64,000 nucleotides of DNA from Atriophallophorus winterbourni. Its lineage: Eukaryota > Platyhelminthes > Trematoda > Plagiorchiida > Microphallidae. The notes under the pieces were generated by a model. That model was not told the DNA's origin. It was given only the letters and a program-made list of their open reading frames with translations, and ran no database searches. The position numbers were made by a program, and so were the translations under genes. The stretch is taken from positions 62,001-126,000 of the forward strand of contig JACCGJ010000666.1 of NCBI GenBank assembly GCA_013407085.1, written 5' to 3'. Position 1 is the first letter of the stretch. The number at the start of each line of letters is the position of its first letter. Of the stretch, positions 21,331 through 32,180 are shown in pieces.

Positions 21331-23692
21331 GATCCAGCAAGCTGCATTGGCTCTTACCTTAGATAGTCTATCTATTGATGTTTGCTGTTTATCGGAAATG
21401 CGCTTATATGATCTGTCTATAATTACTGAACTTACTGCCCCAAATTTTTCAACTCGCTTCTTTTTGCGTTGCTCTGGTGATCCTGTAGCTGCCAATTCAG
21501 GACGGGTTGGTGTTGGTATAGTGCTGAATTCGCGTGCCGAATCCTGTTTAATCGATTGGATTCGTTGCAATAGCAGGATGTGCGCAGTTATACTAGCCAC
21601 TAATGTTAGACCAAACTCAAAATCCTATAATCAGATATGCTTGTTTATTGAAACAACTTACGCCCCGACTAACACCAATTCCGACGACGAGAAGAACGCT
21701 TTCTACGACATCTTTATGCTCTTTTGCGACGTGCAAAAAGCTCCGATATTGTTGTCTTAGCGGGAGATATGAATGCCAGACTAGGTCACTTAGATGCATT
21801 TGAATTACAATTAGGTGGCATGTTTGGTCCTCAAGGCCAACGCACAGATAATGGTGAACGGTTTATACAATTCTGTGCACAATCTCGATTATTCATTAGC
21901 AGCACTTCCTTTCGCCATAAAAGATGTCAATGTGCCACATGGCGCTCGCCGGATGGAAGCCAACCTTCGGCCCAAATCGACGATATCGCCATAAGTGCTC
22001 GCTGGATAGGTTGCTTTGAGGACTGCCGCTCCCTTTGGAATACCTGCATAGATTTACATCATTATCTTGTGCGATGTAGGTTGTTGTTAAAGTTCTTCGG
22101 TACGAAGCCTTCGTTTGGGAAACGCCTTGTGATCGAACAATTCTCTCAGCCTGCAGTTCAAGAAATTTATAGGACCACCTTGAGTAACTTGCTTTGTGTG
22201 CAACTGCCGATGAAAGGTAGAACAATACAGCAATATTGCGAGCCACCGCAATAACAGCCTGTGGGACTACACAATCAACTCAACAGACCCACGGGATTTC
22301 ACAGCGCTCCATAGAAATTCTTCACCAGCGACACCAAATACATCATGGTCCCGGACACAATACAGAGCGTATACGCGTAAGGAATGAACTTAGACGGAGC
22401 TTAAGACTAGACAGAGAACGTGGTGGCTAAATAAAGTCGAACGAATGAAAATAACAAATAATGCGGGTAACGTGCGAAAACTTTTCCAACTTATTCACTC
22501 GACGGGGCCTACGAAAAAAGAGTGCGTGAGACTCACTGAAATATACCATACTCTTATCACTAATAAGAATCGCCGCCTTTCACGCTGGGCCGAACATTCT
22601 GAAGTACGATTCAGCTGGTCGCCTGCAACAGAATCATTCCCTCATTTGAAGCGTTAGCGTAGATCCCCCTAATGATGTAAAAATTAAAGCATGTATCGAA
22701 TCCATGAAACGATTCAAAGCTGCGGTCCCCAATGACATACCGCCTGTTTTGTTCAAAGAAGGTGACCAAGTCCTAATCAGCACATTAGGAGATCTCCTCC
22801 GTGAAGCGTGGTTGTCAGAATCCGTCCCTCAAAGCTGGGGCGAATCGGTTATCATACATATATTTAAAAAAGGTGTGCGAAGCTCATGCTCTAATCACCG
22901 TGGGATAAGTCTCACTCCCATCATTAGGAGATTATTAGCGTCCATATGTCTTCGAAGATTAACAACGCATAAGGAATTACAGACCCGAGAGCAGCGAGCT
23001 GGCTTCCGGCCTGGCAGAGGCTGTGTCGCCCACATCTTTATTCTTCGACGCATCTTAGAACTGCGGCACACTTATCGACGGCCGAAAATAGCCATCTTTT
23101 TAGACTTCAAATGAGCATTTGATTCAGTCGATCGAAATGTCCTTTTAATACCTTGCTGTGTAAAGGCGTTCCGCAAAAGTATGTTAACATACTACGTGCA
23201 GTTTATGCTCATGCATCCGGATGCGTTAAGGTTTACGACGAACTCTCACCCAAATTCCCCACCACAAGTGGCGTCCGACAAGGATGTCCGATTTCTTCGT
23301 TTTTGTTTAATTTTGTAATTGATGCCATCATGGAATTATGCAACGAGTGAGCCCCAGCTTTTGCAGTTCACATAATGCCAGGCGGCAAACTTCTCGACTT
23401 GGACTATGTTGATGATATAGTTCTGCTCTTCGACTCGTACACAGATGCACAGGCGATACTGAACAAGCTATCTAGTATTGTGCCCGTATTTGGAATGCGT
23501 TTTGCACCCTCTAAGTGCAGCGTTCAGCTGCAGGACACCGACTTATCAAACAGCACTTTATTACCTGACAATGAGGCGCTTGAAATTGTAGATCGTTTTA
23601 CGTATCTTCGTTGTTGTATCAATAATTCTGCATTGTTAGATGACGAGGTCTCGGCACGCATTTCTAGAGCGACTGTAGCATTTCGCAACATG
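21331..23692 (+). mobile_element. RTE-1 array, unit 2 (endonuclease + truncated RT)
   Basis: 2,362 bp running from gatccagcaagctgcattgg to the same junction in the next unit. The endonuclease is intact from CCLSEMRLYD to SPDGSQPSAQIDDIAIS apart from one frame change near 21,745; GDMNARLGHLDAFE and RTDNGERF are present. RT follows from about 22,664 and ends at the WRNM-equivalent point without the thumb or the C-terminal block. TGA codons lie before AFDSVD and after the MELCNE segment. Confidence 0.85.
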
Positions 23693-26055
23693 GATCCAGC
23701 AAGCTGCATTGGCTCTTACCTTAGATAGTCTATCTATTGATGTTTGCTGTTTATCGGAAACGCGCTTATATGATCCGTCTATAATTACTGAACTTACTGC
23801 CCCAAACCTTTCAACTCGTTACTTTTTGCGCTGCTCTGGTGATTCTGTAGCTGCCCTTTCAGGACAGGCGGGTGTTGGTATAGTGCTGAATTCGCGTGCC
23901 GAATCCTGTTTAATCGATTGGATTCCTTGTAATAGCAGGATGTGCGCAGTTAGACTAGCCACTAATATTAGACCAAACTCAAAATCTTCTAGTCAGAGAT
24001 GCTTGTTTATTGTAGCAACTTACGCTCCAACTAACACCAATTCCGACGACGAGAAGAACGCCTTCTACGACGATCTTTATGCTCTTTTGCGACGTGCAAA
24101 AAGCTCCGATATTGTTGTCTTAGCAGGAGATATGAATGCCAGACTAGGTCGCTTAGATACATCTGAATCACAATTAGGTGGCATGTTTGGTCCTGAAAGC
24201 CAACGCACAGATAATGGTGAACGGTTTATACAATTCTGTGCACAATCTCGATTATTCATTAGCAGCACTTCCTTTCGAGATAAAAGATGTCAATGTGCCA
24301 CATGGCGCTCGCCGGATGGAAGCCAACCTTTGGCCTAAATCGACGATATCGCCATAAGTTCTCGCTGGATAGGTTGCTTTGAGGACTGCCGCTCCCTTTG
24401 GAATACCTGCATAGATTTACATCATTATCTTGTGCGATGTAGGTTGTTGTTAAAGTTCTTCGGTACGAAGCCTTCGATTGGGAAACGCCTTGTGATCGAA
24501 CAATTCTCTCAGCCTGCAGTTCAAGAAATTTATAGGACCACCTTGAGTAACTTGCTTTGTGTGCAACTGCCGATGAAAGGTAGAACAATACAGCAATATT
24601 GCGAGCCACCGCAATAACAGCCTGTGGGACTACACAATCAACTCAACAGACCCACGGGATTTCACAGCGCTCCATAGAAATTCTTCACCAGCGACACCAA
24701 ATACATCATGGTCCCGGACACAATACAGAGCGTATACGCGTAAGGAATGAACTTAGACGGAGCTTAAGACTAGACAGAGAACGTGGTGGCTAAATAAAGT
24801 CGAACGAATGAAAATAACAAATAATGCGGGTAACGTGCGAAAACTTTTCCAACTTATTCACTCGACGGGGCCTACGAAAAAAGAGTGCGTGAGACTCACT
24901 GAAATATACCATACTCTTATCACTAATAAGAATCGCCGCCTTTCACGCTGGGCCGAACATTCTGAAGTACGATTCAGCTGGTCGCCTGCAACAGAATCAT
25001 TCCCTCATTTGAAGCGTTAGCGTAGATCCCCCTAATGATGTAAAAATTAAAGCATGTATCGAATCCATGAAACGATTCAAAGCTGCGGTCCCCAATGACA
25101 TACCGCCTGTTTTGTTCAAAGAAGGTGACCAAGTCCTAATCAGCACATTAGGAGATCTCCTCCGTGAAGCGTGGTTGTCAGAATCCGTCCCTCAAAGCTG
25201 GGGCGAATCGGTTATCATACATATATTTAAAAAAGGTGTGCGAAGCTCATGCTCTAATCACCGTGGGATAAGTCTCACTCCCATCATTAGGAGATTATTA
25301 GCGTCCATATGTCTTCGAAGATTAACAACGCATAAGGAATTACAGACCCGAGAGCAGCGAGCTGGCTTCCGGCCTGGCAGAGGCTGTGTCGCCCACATCT
25401 TTATTCTTCGACGCATCTTAGAACTGCGGCACACTTATCGACGGCCGAAAATAGCCATCTTTTTAGACTTCAAATGAGCATTTGATTCAGTCGATCGAAA
25501 TGTCCTTTTAATACCTTGCTGTGTAAAGGCGTTCCGCAAAAGTATGTTAACATACTACGTGCAGTTTATGCTCATGCATCCGGATGCGTTAAGGTTTACG
25601 ACGAACTCTCACCCAAATTCCCCACCACAAGTGGCGTCCGACAAGGATGTCCGATTTCTTCGTTTTTGTTTAATTTTGTAATTGATGCCATCATGGAATT
25701 ATGCAACGAGTGAGCCCCAGCTTTTGCAGTTCACATAATGCCAGGCGGCAAACTTCTCGACTTGGACTATGTTGATGATATAGTTCTGCTCTTCGACTCG
25801 TACACAGATGCACAGGCGATACTGAACAAGCTATCTAGTATTGTGCCCGTATTTGGAATGCGTTTTGCACCCTCTAAGTGCAGCGTTCAGCTGCAGGACA
25901 CCGACTTATCAAACAGCACTTTATTACCTGACAATGAGGCGCTTGAAATTGTAGATCGTTTTACGTATCTTCGTTGTTGTATCAATAATTCTGCATTGTT
26001 AGATGACGAGGTCTCGGCACGCATTTCTAGAGCGACTGTAGCATTTCGCAACATG
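23693..26055 (+). mobile_element. RTE-1 array, unit 3 (endonuclease + truncated RT)
   Basis: 2,363 bp with the same junctions as unit 2. The RT half (25,027-26,055) looks base-for-base identical to that of unit 2 (22,664-23,692) in every stretch compared. The endonuclease half differs at many positions (TRLYDPSIITELTAPNLSTRYF against MRLYDLSIITELTAPNFSTRFF). A TAA interrupts after the SPDGSQPLA segment. So different parts of the units have different histories. Confidence 0.85.
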
Positions 26056-26242
26056 GATCCAGCAAGCTGCATTGGCTCTTACCTTAGATAGTCTATCTAT
26101 TGATGTTTGCTGTTTATCGGAAATGCGCTTATATGATCTGTCTATAATTACTGAACTTACTGCCCCAAATTTTTCAACTCGCTTCTTTTTGCGTTGCTCT
26201 GGTGATCCTGTAGCTGCCAATTCAGGACGGGTTAGTGTTGGT
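26056..26242 (+). mobile_element. RTE-1 array, unit 4, left part, cut by LTR insertion
   Basis: Endonuclease start of the type seen in unit 2 (MRLYDLSIITELTAPNF). It is cut at ttggt (26,238-26,242) by the LTR element; the sequence resumes at 33,480 with ttggtatagtgctgaattcg, as in unit 2 at 21,511. This proves that the LTR element entered an existing array. Confidence 0.9.
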
Positions 26243-26405
26243 TGTCATGATTGTTTGTTGTATACTTTCTATATACCGTTGACTAACACATCTTGTTTGC
26301 ATTTCAGCTATTGTACGCTCATTCTTAGAATAGTAAAGCGTTGCTTACTCCACTCAAACCCGTCTTCCTTTTCTACTTAATTCGGATCGTATAAAGAACG
26401 TTACA
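26243..26405 (+). repeat. 5' LTR of the short-LTR element
   Basis: 163 bp, tgtcatga..cgttaca. Contains a TATA-like ctatatacc at 26,269-26,277 and attcttagaatagtaaa at 26,321-26,337, which is the exact complement of the sequence right after the LTR. If priming works as in Tf1, the R region would start at about 26,321. Confidence 0.9.
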
Positions 26406-26406
26406 A

Positions 26407-26423
26407 TTTACTATTCTAAGAAT
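26407..26423 (+). promoter_or_regulatory. Self-complementary primer-binding site
   Basis: tttactattctaagaat lies one base after the 5' LTR, where a primer site is expected. It does not start with TGG, so it does not fit a tRNA 3' CCA end. It pairs perfectly over 17 nt with 26,321-26,337 in the LTR, leaving a 69-nt loop. Self-priming from the RNA 5' end is known for Tf1 and related chromoviruses; its use here is inferred. Confidence 0.65.
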
Positions 26424-26426
26424 ACA

Positions 26427-27640
26427 ATGGAATCAACTCTGCGTCCAAGATTTTTCGATGCTGATCCAAACTCCCCAGACGCCACTAAACGCGGGAATCA
26501 TTGGTTCCGGACTTTTAACACGTACCTCAATTCAGTGGATTCTGACAAGCTCGATAAATTGGAAACTCTCATACATTTTTTGGATCCATTGGTTTATGAC
26601 TATGTCGCGGACTGCAAGGATTATCACTCTGCAGTCAATACTCTACGCCAAATATATGTTCGTCCTAGTAATATTATCTATGCACGATACCTCTTGCAAA
26701 CATGTAAACAAGAAAATGGACAAGACGTTGACCAGTTTGTTCAAAAGCTAAAGTATTTAGCTAAAGACTGCGAATTCAAAGCAGTCACTGCGGCTGAATA
26801 TCACAATGAATGTGTTTGTGACGCCATAATAAACGGGATTTTGTCCCATTCTATCCGCGAAAAACTCTTGGCTCATAACGATCTTTCCTTGGACGAAACA
26901 CATCAACTCGCAAGATCGCTTGAACTGGCACACAAGCAGTCACAATCATATGGAAACAATCAGTCGTTTTCATGCTCAACTGCTCCGAATCATTCTGGAA
27001 GTGTATCTACGTTATCACCACGATCTGATGCTTGCGATAAGGAGGTTAATTTTTCAGCACTGTCTACTCAAAGTTGCTATTTCTGTGGTCGGACAAAACA
27101 TCCTCGTTCTAAATGTCCGGCGCGCGAAGCTATTTGTAATCTTTGCGGCAAACGGGGTCATTTTCAGCGCGTATGCCGTTCGAAAACTAGACTCAATCAC
27201 CATACAAACTGCGCGTTGATGCCAGTTTTATCATCTATGTCTGTTGCCGCTGCACCTGCTTTCTTATCTCGCACTATCACAACTGTTGAAATCAACGGAA
27301 TTTCCCTCCGTGCTCTTGTCGATACTGGGAGTTCTTGTAGTTTTATCAGCTCTAACATAGTCAATTCATACAATTGGAAAGTTTACCCAAGCTCTTCAGT
27401 GGTCAAAATGGCGTCTCTTGTCAAACTATGGGTTATTGTTCTGTATCCATTCAATACGGATGTGCCCTATATAAAAATTTCAAACTATTCGTACTACCTA
27501 ATCTCTGCACTGAAGTCCTATTTGGACATGACATCCTTGGTCTGCACTCCAAGATCGAAATTCCATTCGGTGGTGATCGTGATGCATTTACCCTCTGTGG
27601 CTTGACTGCTGCAAGCGTTAAATCTCTGTTACGTTCTTGA
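26427..27640 (+). pseudogene. Gag-protease polyprotein of the short-LTR element
   Basis: ATG at 26,427, 21 bp after the 5' LTR. About 210 residues of capsid-like helical sequence, including LLQTCKQENGQDVDQFVQKL typical of gypsy Gag, are followed by two zinc knuckles (CYFCGRTKHPRSKC and CNLCGKRGHFQRVC, near 27,078-27,177) that bind genomic RNA. The aspartic protease LVDTGSSCSFI (about 27,315) follows in the same frame. The frame shifts once at about 27,415-27,425; the protease continues in the second frame as EVLFGHDILGLHSKIEIPFG. The gypsy insertion starts 12 codons later. The break may be a mutation or a programmed shift; no slippery heptamer was evident. Confidence 0.8.
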
Positions 27641-27999
27641 TATAGAGCTAATAATGCACCGGATATGCTTTCCACAATATTGCCCAACCGACTATTGAGA
27701 GAGAAGACCAAAGCTTCAGAGAAGTTCGTATGGGAGCTCACTTCCAATAATAACAAGCATGGTTTACTCATCCATATATATAGGCTGAGAATGTAAAAGG
27801 AAATGACCTTGGAAAATAGCACATTAAAACCGTGTCAAAGACTCGATGGACCAATCAGAATAAAGGGCGAATATGATCCAATTATAATCATGTTTTTCCG
27901 CCAAATAATTCAAATCTTTGTTGACATAGTGTCAATATAGAGTCGTAATATCTCCAAAGATATTGAGTTTTTAGGGAAAATAAACGTCTTTTCCCATTA
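27627..27999 (-). repeat. 3' LTR of the nested gypsy element
   Basis: Plus strand tgttacgttcttgatataga..cgtcttttcccatta. On the coding strand it is preceded by a purine run (aaaaagggaggt), the plus-strand primer. The open frame at 27,451-27,822 is inside the LTR and is not a gene. Confidence 0.9.
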
Positions 28000-28019
28000 C
28001 CTCCCTTTTTAAAAGTGAC

Positions 28020-31000
28020 TCAGTACCGACAGAGCTTGGGGTTCACTTGAAGTGGTACGACAGTCTTGCGTCTTCGGTTAGTCCATCGTCGGGGTTCTAG
28101 TGCGCGATCGGGAGCGATAATGTCAGGTGGTATTTCAACCGGAGGAGATGGGAGCTGGAAGGTGTCAAATAGAAGATCCAACGGAAGATTCACTGGTTCC
28201 GCAGGTTCTAACTCCGACTGTCCTTCTCTTGGTCTCAATTGATTGAGATGGCGTATCCAAATGTCGTTTCCAACTTGGATGTCGAACATGACGCTACCTC
28301 TCCGACATACAACCTTGCCCTCGATCCATGGGTTTCTTCGTTGTCGATAATCACGAGCATAGACGCTGGATCCCACTTTGAAGCTCCTTTGACTGAGATG
28401 CTGATGAACATGAGGTTGTGGTGGCTTCGGGACCATTGCGTTATTGACTGTACGAAGTTTTCTACCCATTAGTGCCTCTGCTGGCGTTTGACTATTCATC
28501 AGGGATTCGTGTGGGGTCGTCCGGTAGACTAACAGGAATCGTTGCAAGTTGTCGACGGTAGTCCCCTCCCCTCGGAACTTGAGCATTGCTCTTTTGAATG
28601 TGTCGACAAACCTCTCCGCTTGTCCGTTCGATTGGGGATGGTAGATCGGAGTCCTGATATGCTCAATTGCATTCTTCTTGCAGAATTCGGCAAAATGAGA
28701 TGATGTGAATTGGGATCCATTATCTGAGACAATGGTGTCGGGAACTCCGTGTTGGCTGAATAGCGAAGTGAGTGCTCCGATTGTGGTCGAACTTGTGGCA
28801 GGAGAGAGCGGGACGATTTCTGGCCATTTTGAATAAGCGTCTACCAAGACTAAGTAGGTGGTTCCGTTGAGTGGGCCGGCGAAGTCAATGTGAATACGCG
28901 ACCATGCTTTGTCAGGTCGAGGCCACGGAACTGGTGTTGCGTGAGCAGGAAGTTTTGCCGCTTGTTGACAATTGGTACAGCGCCTGACAAACTCGGTGAT
29001 GTCAGCGTCCATCCCTGGCCAGTAGGCGAAACTTCGGGCGATTGCTTTCATCCGATTGAGCCCCGGATGTCCAGCATGAAATTGACGTATTACCCGTTGA
29101 CGCAAAGCAGCGGGAATAACGACTCGAGCACCAAACATGAGACAGTCATCCACGATTGATAAGGATTCCCGTCTTTGGAACAGTTGATTGTCATTCAATT
29201 GTGGTGCTAGCCTAGGCCATCCAGATTGAACATATCTGATAGCTTCTGAGAGAACCTCGTCGTCGTTCAGGGTCCTCTTGATATCTGCGACCGTCACGGG
29301 AAGGTTTCGGACTGCTGTGGTTAACTGATCACGTACATACCGCTCAGTAGATATAGCTGCAATCACCACGTCCCCGTCACTGCCTGTTTCGTTTGAGAGT
29401 AGACGGGATAGGGCGTCTGCTTGACCAAAATCTTCTGTTCTGCGGTATTGAATCTTGAAATCGTAACCAAGAAGAGTGAGGGCCCAACGTTGCAGACGAT
29501 TGGCTGAATGAGCAGGGATCCCTTTCTTCGATCCAAATACCGAAATGAGCGGTTTGTGGTCCGTCAGCAGGGTGAAACTTCGACCGTAGATCAACTTGTG
29601 AAACCGTTTGACTGCGAACACGAGGGCCAACGCTTCCTTTTCTATCTGGCCGTACTTCTTCTCTGCTGGTGTCAGTGTTCGTGATGCATGCATGATAGCT
29701 TTCTCCGTTCCGTCAGGAAACTTGTGAGAGATGACCGCACCAACGCCATGGCTAGAAGCATCAGCGGCTACAACGATTGGTAATACCGGATCGTAATGCG
29801 TCAGCAGCAGCTCGGAACTCAGCATTGTTTTCACTGTGACGAAAGCATCTTCGCAATCGGGTGACCAGTTCCATGCCATGTCTTTCTGGAGAAGGCTGTT
29901 GAGCGGTGCACGAACATTGTGTAGTGATGGTAAGAAAGCGCTGTAGTAACTTACCAGTCCAAGAAATGAACGAAGCGTAGAGACATCTGTGGGTGCCGGC
30001 ATTCGTTGAATAGCTTGGATATTCGCTGGATCAGGATGACGACCAGAAGCATCGAAGATGAAACCAAGGTATTTGATGGAATCCAGGTAAAACTGGCATT
30101 TCTCTGTACGAAGCCGGAGACCACTGTCTTGTATCCTTTGTAAAACATCTTCCGTACGAGACTGTAGCTCACCTGTGTTTCTGCCAACGATTAGAATGTC
30201 GTCCATGTAGACCGCAACGCCTGTAATACCTGCCAAAATCGTGTCGATCGCTTGTTGGAAGATCGCGGGTGCGGTCTTCACGCCAAATGGGAGTCTGTTG
30301 AATTGATACAGTCCACGATGGGTATTGATCGTTAAAAACTCACGTGATTCAGGTGCGACTTCCACTTGAAAATAAGCTTCTGCCAGATCGAGTTTCGCAA
30401 AGCAGGTGCCGCCATTAAGTATGGTGAAGAGATCATCTGGTAACGGGAGTGGGTAGTGGTGAGTCTCAAGTGCATCATTGAGACCAGTCGAGAAATCTGC
30501 GCAAAGGCGAATCGAGCCATTGGTTTTCTTCACCACGACGATGGGTGCTGCCCAAGATGAGTACGTTACCGGAGAGATGATTCCAAGTTCATGTAGACGC
30601 TGTAGTTCCATCTCGACTTGGGGAAGTGAGGCATATGGTACAGGTCGTTTGGGGCGAAATACTGGCTTGGCTCCTGGACGAAGTTGAAGGACTGCTTGTG
30701 TATGCTTGCACTTACCAAGATCCTCTTTGAACAGATCGGAAAACCGGTTGACGATTTGATCGATTCTGTTTGAGGGTGCACTGCTGCACTGGATTTGGTT
30801 GCACAGAGCATTGATTGGCTGATCTGCCAGTTGGAGATCTTCGATCCAATCGAGTCCGAGAAGATTCAAGTTCGCTTTGGCGATGTAGCAGGTACATGGT
30901 GCTGTTTTCTCTCGGAAAGACACACAACACTTCAGTTGCCCGATTAATTTGAGTGATCCACCACAGGCACTGGTTGCAGGCGGACATGTTGAATAGATAC

Positions 31001-32147
31001 GTGGGCTGCCAAGATTTTTCCAAATTGCTTCGGAGATGATTGTGATGTCCGATGCTGTATCCAGTTGAAGCTGAACGGGTATACCGTTGATCTGGATAGA
31101 GATGAACCGCCGTCTCGGAGATGAACTTACTTGGAATGTTGTTGTGACGCTGAGCGCGTGTCCGCTTGGTGAATGCTTCCAAGGAGTCCTGGGCTTCGAT
31201 GCAAACCTCTGCTGGTTTTGCTGCGGCTTTGAAAATGGCCTCGAAATCTTTGGTTTCGACGAAACTTGTTGTTTCGTTCTGGATCTGCAGAATCCTTCTT
31301 TGTGGCCTGTGACGTTGCACTGACTGCAACGGTGCTGTTTAAAGGGACAATATCGGACATAGTGCCAGGCTCCGCAATGCCAACATGGAGACGGTGGCTT
31401 CTTTGCGCTGGAAACTTGTGGCGAATGCCAATTGCTTTGCTGAACGGCATGGACGGTGTCGGTGCCATGATTCCCATGTTGAATCATTGCCGAATCTTCT
31501 TGGAGACGGACCAGTCGTAGATATTCATCACCAATGGCTTGGAGAGTGAATGAGGGTTCTTGCTCAAGTTTGTTGAGCAGTCGCGTTCGAATATCAGCGA
31601 AACGCGGAGATACCAGGCTGCATATGAATATCAAGGACTTGAACTGGTCGTCTGTGAGGGACCGCAACTTGAAGCGTTCGCATTCGCGATTGACAATGCC
31701 CATGTGCGTCAGGAAGTCGTCAGTGTCGTTCATTTTCAGCTTGAGGCACCTGTAACGTGTGTTGAAGAGAGATACCTGCTCACCGAAAAGTTCAATCAGT
31801 GACTTGATCGTCTCATCAAAAGTTCTATCCCGAGGATTCTTGGGAAGGATCAGGTTACAGTACTTATCCAGCTCTGCTGGGCCAAGTTTACGTAGCAGCA
31901 GCCGGACTTTCCATGCATCATCTTGGGCTGAAAAATCAACACGAAAAAGATCTTCATAACGCCTGAACCAAGTTTCAAATGTGACGTTAGCTTCCGGATC
32001 ATAGGAGAATTCTGCGATGCTGTTCGCAATTCCGTCAACGGAGGGTGGAATAGCACGAGGTTCTGTGATTGGTACTTGCTTCTGCAGAAGAAGTTCCATT
32101 AGCATCATTTGTCGCTCCAAAAGAATTTCTATCTTGGATTGTTCCAT
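28020..32147 (-). CDS. Gag-Pol polyprotein of Ty3/gypsy retrotransposon
   Basis: One uninterrupted ORF of 1,375 codons beginning MEQSKIEILLERQ, 34 bp after the 5' LTR. Gag occupies residues 1-300 with two knuckles near 255-287 (CWHCGAWHYVRYC, CSQCNVTGHKEGFC). The protease motif LDTASDITII is near 362. RT follows with LCADFS, KLDLAEAYFQ, LPFGVKTAPAIFQ and catalytic YMDDI at 647; RNase H has AADASSHGVGAV and TDHKPL. Integrase has the zinc motif H..H..CTNCQQ near 1,030, and D, D, E in HIDFAGP (about 1,086), SDNGSQF (about 1,142) and GQAERF (about 1,178). There is no envelope gene. Gag and Pol share a frame, unlike elements that need a frameshift. The style is that of invertebrate K02A2.6-like (Mag-lineage) elements; lineage not proven. 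Confidence 0.93.
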   Translation of the reverse strand: MEQSKIEILLERQMMLMELLLQKQVPITEPRAIPPSVDGIANSIAEFSYDPEANVTFETWFRRYEDLFRVDFSAQDDAWKVRLLLRKLGPAELDKYCNLILPKNPRDRTFDETIKSLIELFGEQVSLFNTRYRCLKLKMNDTDDFLTHMGIVNRECERFKLRSLTDDQFKSLIFICSLVSPRFADIRTRLLNKLEQEPSFTLQAIGDEYLRLVRLQEDSAMIQHGNHGTDTVHAVQQSNWHSPQVSSAKKPPSPCWHCGAWHYVRYCPFKQHRCSQCNVTGHKEGFCRSRTKQQVSSKPKISRPFSKPQQNQQRFASKPRTPWKHSPSGHALSVTTTFQVSSSPRRRFISIQINGIPVQLQLDTASDITIISEAIWKNLGSPRIYSTCPPATSACGGSLKLIGQLKCCVSFREKTAPCTCYIAKANLNLLGLDWIEDLQLADQPINALCNQIQCSSAPSNRIDQIVNRFSDLFKEDLGKCKHTQAVLQLRPGAKPVFRPKRPVPYASLPQVEMELQRLHELGIISPVTYSSWAAPIVVVKKTNGSIRLCADFSTGLNDALETHHYPLPLPDDLFTILNGGTCFAKLDLAEAYFQVEVAPESREFLTINTHRGLYQFNRLPFGVKTAPAIFQQAIDTILAGITGVAVYMDDILIVGRNTGELQSRTEDVLQRIQDSGLRLRTEKCQFYLDSIKYLGFIFDASGRHPDPANIQAIQRMPAPTDVSTLRSFLGLVSYYSAFLPSLHNVRAPLNSLLQKDMAWNWSPDCEDAFVTVKTMLSSELLLTHYDPVLPIVVAADASSHGVGAVISHKFPDGTEKAIMHASRTLTPAEKKYGQIEKEALALVFAVKRFHKLIYGRSFTLLTDHKPLISVFGSKKGIPAHSANRLQRWALTLLGYDFKIQYRRTEDFGQADALSRLLSNETGSDGDVVIAAISTERYVRDQLTTAVRNLPVTVADIKRTLNDDEVLSEAIRYVQSGWPRLAPQLNDNQLFQRRESLSIVDDCLMFGARVVIPAALRQRVIRQFHAGHPGLNRMKAIARSFAYWPGMDADITEFVRRCTNCQQAAKLPAHATPVPWPRPDKAWSRIHIDFAGPLNGTTYLVLVDAYSKWPEIVPLSPATSSTTIGALTSLFSQHGVPDTIVSDNGSQFTSSHFAEFCKKNAIEHIRTPIYHPQSNGQAERFVDTFKRAMLKFRGEGTTVDNLQRFLLVYRTTPHESLMNSQTPAEALMGRKLRTVNNAMVPKPPQPHVHQHLSQRSFKVGSSVYARDYRQRRNPWIEGKVVCRRGSVMFDIQVGNDIWIRHLNQLRPREGQSELEPAEPVNLPLDLLFDTFQLPSPPVEIPPDIIAPDRALEPRRWTNRRRKTVVPLQVNPKLCRY

Positions 32148-32160
32148 GATTTCGTAACTT

Positions 32161-32177
32161 GAATAAACCCGTCGCCA
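32161..32177 (-). promoter_or_regulatory. tRNA primer-binding site of the nested gypsy element
   Basis: Coding strand reads TGGCGACGGGTTTATTC three bases after the 5' LTR. The TGG start suits pairing with a tRNA 3' CCA end. The tRNA was not identified; tRNA-Ser is a candidate. Confidence 0.6.
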
Positions 32178-32180
32178 AAC

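Noticed and set aside
20303..26055. Periodic repeat as a CRISPR array or satellite
   Set aside because: The unit is 2.36 kb of RTE coding sequence in a eukaryotic genome; no short repeat/spacer pattern exists anywhere in the window.
27451..27822. 123-codon minus-strand frame repeated at 32,035-32,376
   Set aside because: Both are the same reading of the two gypsy LTRs; shared because the LTRs are repeats, not because a gene is conserved.
28020..32147. Endogenous retrovirus
   Set aside because: No envelope ORF or room for one between integrase and the 3' LTR; motifs are of the Ty3/gypsy retrotransposon type.
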